Shown here: piece by piece, positions 7,062 through 9,798 of the stretch | Numbering within the stretch: position 1 is the stretch's first letter | How the letters are laid out: the number at the start of each line of letters is the position of its first letter | Source: an uncultured Bacteroides sp. | GTDB lineage: Bacteria > Bacteroidota > Bacteroidia > Bacteroidales > UBA11471 | DNA length: 9,798 bases | Assembly (NCBI GenBank): GCA_905210875.1 | Contig: CAJLYN010000072.1 | Span: forward strand, 1-9,798 | Direction: 5' to 3' | The notes under the pieces: generated by a model | Seen by the model: only the letters and a program-made list of their open reading frames with translations | The model's database searches: none | Told to the model about the DNA's origin: nothing | Made by a program: the position numbers and the translations under genes

Positions 7062-8642
7062 CTAAAATTCCGAAGTGAAGTGGAAACGGATTTTGGGGAA
7101 ATCGCTCTGGGCCATCTGCAACACGTATGCCGAGTCGGCGAGGAACACGTCGCGGCCGTCGCGGTCTTTGGCCATAAACTGGTATTTCCGCTTCTTAAAG
7201 TTTTCGAGAGCCTCAGCATCGTCGCTCTCCACCCAGCAGGCCTTGTAGAGGCTGAGGGGCTCCCAGCGGCACTGAGCGCCATACTCATGCAGCAAACGGT
7301 ACTGTATGACCTCAAACTGCAACTGACCCACCGTACCGATGATTTTCCGGCCGTTGAACTGGTTGACAAACATCTGAGCCACACCCTCGCCCATCAGCTG
7401 GTCGAGCCCTTTGTTGAGCTGCTTGGTCTTCATGGGGTCGGTATTCTCGATATATTTGAACATCTCGGGCGAGAAACTGGGCAAACCCTTGAAGTGCAAC
7501 TCCTCACCGGCCGTAAGAGTATCACCAATCTTGAAATTCCCTGTATCGGGCAAGCCCACGATATCGCCGGGATAGGCCTCGTCGACAGTCGACTTGCGCT
7601 GTGCCATGAAGGCCGTAGGACTTGAAAAGCGCATCATCTTGCCCAGACGCACATGCTTGTAATTTTCGTTACGGAGGAATATTCCCGAGCACACTTTTAC
7701 AAAAGCAATGCAACTGCGGTGATTGGGGTCCATGTTGGCGTGAATCTTAAACACAAATCCCGAAAAAGTCTCCTCTTCGGGACGCACCAGACGTTCGACA
7801 GCCTGCACAGGGCGTGGCGAAGGGGCTATCTCGACAAAACAGTCGAGCAGTTCCCGCACACCGAAGTTGTTGAGCGCCGACCCGAAAAATACGGGAGCCA
7901 GGTCACCGGTAAGGTATTCCTCTACATCGAAATCGGGATAGACACCGGCAATCAGTTCAAGGTCGGCCCGCAACTTTGCGGCATCGCTCTCGCCGATATG
8001 CTTTTCGAGCTCGGGATTGTTGATATCGCGGAACTCTATGGCTTCGGTCACCACCTGCTTGCTGGGTGTATAGAGGTTGAGATTTTTTTCATAGATATTG
8101 TACACGCCCTTGAAACGCTGGCCGATATTGATGGGCCAACTGAGTGGGCGCACCGCTATTTTGAGCTCGGTCTCTATCTCATCGAGCAGGTCAAACGGGT
8201 CCTGACCTTCACGGTCGAGCTTGTTGACAAAGACGATGACGGGGGTCTTGCGCATGCGGCACACCTCCATCAGCTTACGAGTCTGTGTTTCAACACCTTT
8301 AGCCGCATCAATTACAATAATTACACTATCCACGGCAGTCAGTGTGCGATAGGTATCCTCGGCAAAATCCTGGTGACCAGGGGTATCGAGAATGTTGATT
8401 TTGTAAACGCCATAATTAAAACCCATCACCGACGTGGCTACCGATATACCGCGCTGTTTCTCGATTTCCATCCAGTCCGAGGTAGCGGTCTTCTTTATCT
8501 TGTTGGACTTCACGGCCCCTGCCACATGAATGGCACCACCAAAAAGCAACAACTTCTCGGTAAGAGTGGTCTTACCGGCATCGGGGTGACTGATAATGGC
8601 AAAAGTGCGTCGTTTCTGAATCTCTTCGGTAAATGTACTCAC
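7062..8642 (-). CDS. prfC: Peptide chain release factor 3 (RF3)
   Basis: RF3 is a translational GTPase that removes RF1 or RF2 from the ribosome after peptide release. The 526-residue protein matches E. coli RF3 along its length. GTPase motifs are HPDAGKTT (residues 19-26, G1), DTPGHQDF (from 86, G3) and NKLD (140-143, G4). [13 protein letters not shown] (55-67) contains the switch I region. [15 protein letters not shown] and the segment from [14 protein letters not shown] to GDTL belong to the beta-barrel domain [15 protein letters not shown] is in domain III. The start is a GTG at 8640-8642: upstream in the same frame a stop comes within nine codons with no ATG, and the first residues [17 protein letters not shown] align with the RF3 start. 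It begins 15 bases after the rfbD stop, so the two are likely co-transcribed. No clear terminator follows; the next promoter belongs to guaA. Confidence 0.97.
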   Translation of the reverse strand: MSTFTEEIQKRRTFAIISHPDAGKTTLTEKLLLFGGAIHVAGAVKSNKIKKTATSDWMEIEKQRGISVATSVMGFNYGVYKINILDTPGHQDFAEDTYRTLTAVDSVIIVIDAAKGVETQTRKLMEVCRMRKTPVIVFVNKLDREGQDPFDLLDEIETELKIAVRPLSWPINIGQRFKGVYNIYEKNLNLYTPSKQVVTEAIEFRDINNPELEKHIGESDAAKLRADLELIAGVYPDFDVEEYLTGDLAPVFFGSALNNFGVRELLDCFVEIAPSPRPVQAVERLVRPEEETFSGFVFKIHANMDPNHRSCIAFVKVCSGIFLRNENYKHVRLGKMMRFSSPTAFMAQRKSTVDEAYPGDIVGLPDTGNFKIGDTLTAGEELHFKGLPSFSPEMFKYIENTDPMKTKQLNKGLDQLMGEGVAQMFVNQFNGRKIIGTVGQLQFEVIQYRLLHEYGAQCRWEPLSLYKACWVESDDAEALENFKKRKYQFMAKDRDGRDVFLADSAYVLQMAQSDFPKIRFHFTSEF

Positions 8643-8657
8643 GTTGTATCGGGGGTT

Positions 8658-9524
8658 TTAATTTTTATTCTCCAATATGGCGATGCATTTCTGCAAGCTC
8701 TCTTCCCAGTGGGGTATCTTCACGCCGTAGGTGGCTTTTATTTTTTTCTTGTTCATCACGCTGTAAAAGGGGCGAGTGGCGGCCGAGGGATAATCGGCCG
8801 TGTCGATGGGCGACACCCGACAGGTATCGATGCCGGCCATGCGGTGTATGGTGAGGGTAAAGTCGTACCAGCTGCACACACCTTCGTCGGAGAAATTATA
8901 AATTCCGGGTATGAACTCCGGCGCATTGAGTATGGTCACGATGGCTGCAGCCAGGTCGGCGGCATAGGTGGGCGTTCCTACCTGGTCGAAAACGACCGAG
9001 AGTTTCTCTCTTTCGCGTCCCAGACGCAGCATGGTCTTTACGAAATTGTTGCCGTAGGGCGAGTAGAGCCACGATGTGCGCAAGATGACCGATGCGGGGT
9101 TGGCGGCCAGCAGCAACTGCTCGCCTTCGAGCTTGGTAACACCGTAGACCGAGGTAGGTGCCACGGCATCGCTCTCGACATAGGGCATATAATGGGTACC
9201 GCTATACACATAGTCGGTCGAGACGTGTATCATTCGGGCTCCAATGGCAGCCGATGCCTTGGCCAGATTTTCTACGGCAAAGGCATTTATTTTTCGGCAC
9301 AGTTCAATATCGCTTTCAGCCTTATCCACAGCTGTATAGGCAGCGCAATTTACAATATAATCAACAGTATTTTCCGACAGGAATGCCTGCACGCGGGCAA
9401 GGTCGGTTATATCAAGTTCCTGAACATCGGTAAAGAGATACCGGTTAGCAGGGTCGGTACTCGACAAGTTGCGCATTTCGTTGCCCAACTGTCCGTTAGC
9501 ACCTGTTACAAGAATGGTTGACAT
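8658..9524 (-). CDS. rfbD: dTDP-4-dehydrorhamnose reductase
   Basis: This 288-residue cytoplasmic enzyme makes dTDP-L-rhamnose, a donor for surface polysaccharides, by NAD(P)H-dependent reduction of dTDP-4-dehydrorhamnose. It is an extended short-chain dehydrogenase: a Rossmann nucleotide-binding loop TGANGQLG (residues 7-14), Asp38 and Thr40 in ELDIT, VNCAAYTAVDKAE at 58-70, the catalytic Thr103 in STDYVYSG, and the YGVTK pair Tyr127/Lys131. Later landmarks are RTSWLYSPYGNNFVKTM, VFDQVGTPTYAADLA and GIYNFSDEG, all typical of RfbD/RmlD. No other dTDP-rhamnose genes (rfbA, rfbB, rfbC) are in the window, so it stands apart from its pathway, beside prfC. It starts with the ATG at 9522-9524, 22 bases after the preceding gene. 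Confidence 0.95.
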   Translation of the reverse strand: MSTILVTGANGQLGNEMRNLSSTDPANRYLFTDVQELDITDLARVQAFLSENTVDYIVNCAAYTAVDKAESDIELCRKINAFAVENLAKASAAIGARMIHVSTDYVYSGTHYMPYVESDAVAPTSVYGVTKLEGEQLLLAANPASVILRTSWLYSPYGNNFVKTMLRLGREREKLSVVFDQVGTPTYAADLAAAIVTILNAPEFIPGIYNFSDEGVCSWYDFTLTIHRMAGIDTCRVSPIDTADYPSAATRPFYSVMNKKKIKATYGVKIPHWEESLQKCIAILENKN

Positions 9525-9546
9525 AGGCAGGGTTTATAGAATGTAT

Positions 9547-9798
9547 TTATAATTCCAGTTCACCCGCTCTCTCCTGCTTGTATTTTTCGGAAAGAAGAGC
9601 GAGAAATTGAGAGATGGCATGCACCGCCTTTTCGGTATCGGGAGAGACCTCTTTTTTCTGCAACCGCAACATCAGTATGCCATAGAGGGCATTGAAGCAT
9701 GTCTCTATCTCTCCGGCCTCGGCGTTTCCCGAACGGGCCCGCAGCTCAACGATATAAGGCAACGCCTTGAAAAAGGCTGCTCCATAAAACGGCTCCCC
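9547..9798 (-). CDS. C-terminal 83 residues of a DUF4924-like protein (cut by window edge)
   Basis: The frame is open from the window edge to a TAA at 9547-9549. No start is visible; the only start-like codon inside, a TTG at 9760-9762, is not needed because the frame continues upstream. The tail contains EIETCFNALYGILMLRLQKK, followed by a helical segment AVHAISQFLALLSEKYKQE. This fits my memory of the end of DUF4924, a family of about 180 residues found in Bacteroidota, often just before rfbD and prfC. It is probably all-helical and cytoplasmic: no signal or membrane segment is seen in this part. The function is unknown. The assignment rests on a short segment and the neighbourhood, so it is less sure than the others. 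Confidence 0.7.
   Translation of the reverse strand, partial: GEPFYGAAFFKALPYIVELRARSGNAEAGEIETCFNALYGILMLRLQKKEVSPDTEKAVHAISQFLALLSEKYKQERAGELEL

Noticed and set aside
9322..9330. Perfect DnaA box TTATCCACA
   Set aside because: It falls in rfbD, on codons for the conserved AVDKAE segment, and is a single site far from dnaN. It is best explained by coding constraint.

Overview
The window looks like a chromosomal housekeeping segment from a Bacteroidales-type member of the Bacteroidota. Four things support this. Two protein families are ones I know only or mainly from that phylum (DUF4835 and DUF4924). The gene order is dnaN, DnaQ-like exonuclease, coaBC, DUF4835, recN. Candidate promoters carry the Bacteroidota -7 element TAnnTTTG (both as TATATTTG) rather than a sigma70-type -10 box. 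Start codons are preceded by A-rich leaders, not Shine-Dalgarno sequences. Genus cannot be fixed by eye; a gut-type Bacteroidales with moderately high G+C is my best guess.

All nine recognisable genes lie on the minus strand, so transcription runs from high to low coordinates. The first block is the end of a DUF4924-like gene (9798-9547, cut by the window edge), rfbD (dTDP-4-dehydrorhamnose reductase) and prfC (peptide release factor 3). Gaps are 22 and 15 bases, so this is probably one transcript. guaA (GMP synthase) follows after 94 bases. It has its own good promoter, overlapped by an imperfect palindrome, and ends in a clear hairpin terminator. A 437-base intergenic gap (5006-5442) separates guaA from the second block. 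It holds the guaA terminator, a candidate dnaN promoter and about 250 bases in which I see no gene.

The second block is dnaN (sliding clamp), a DnaQ-like 3'-5' exonuclease, coaBC (bifunctional coenzyme A enzyme), a secreted DUF4835 protein and the first 294 codons of recN (DNA double-strand break repair). The gaps are 9, 56, 45 and 16 bases, which is compatible with one operon joining replication, proofreading or repair, cofactor synthesis and an envelope protein. The widest gap, between the exonuclease and coaBC, holds a strong hairpin without a U-tract.

I found no mobile element, CRISPR array, tRNA, rRNA, riboswitch or defence system, and nothing that amounts to an undescribed system. The points most worth a second look are the substituted active-site residues in the CoaC half of CoaBC, the hairpin before coaBC, the palindrome on the guaA promoter, and the unexplained gap upstream of dnaN.
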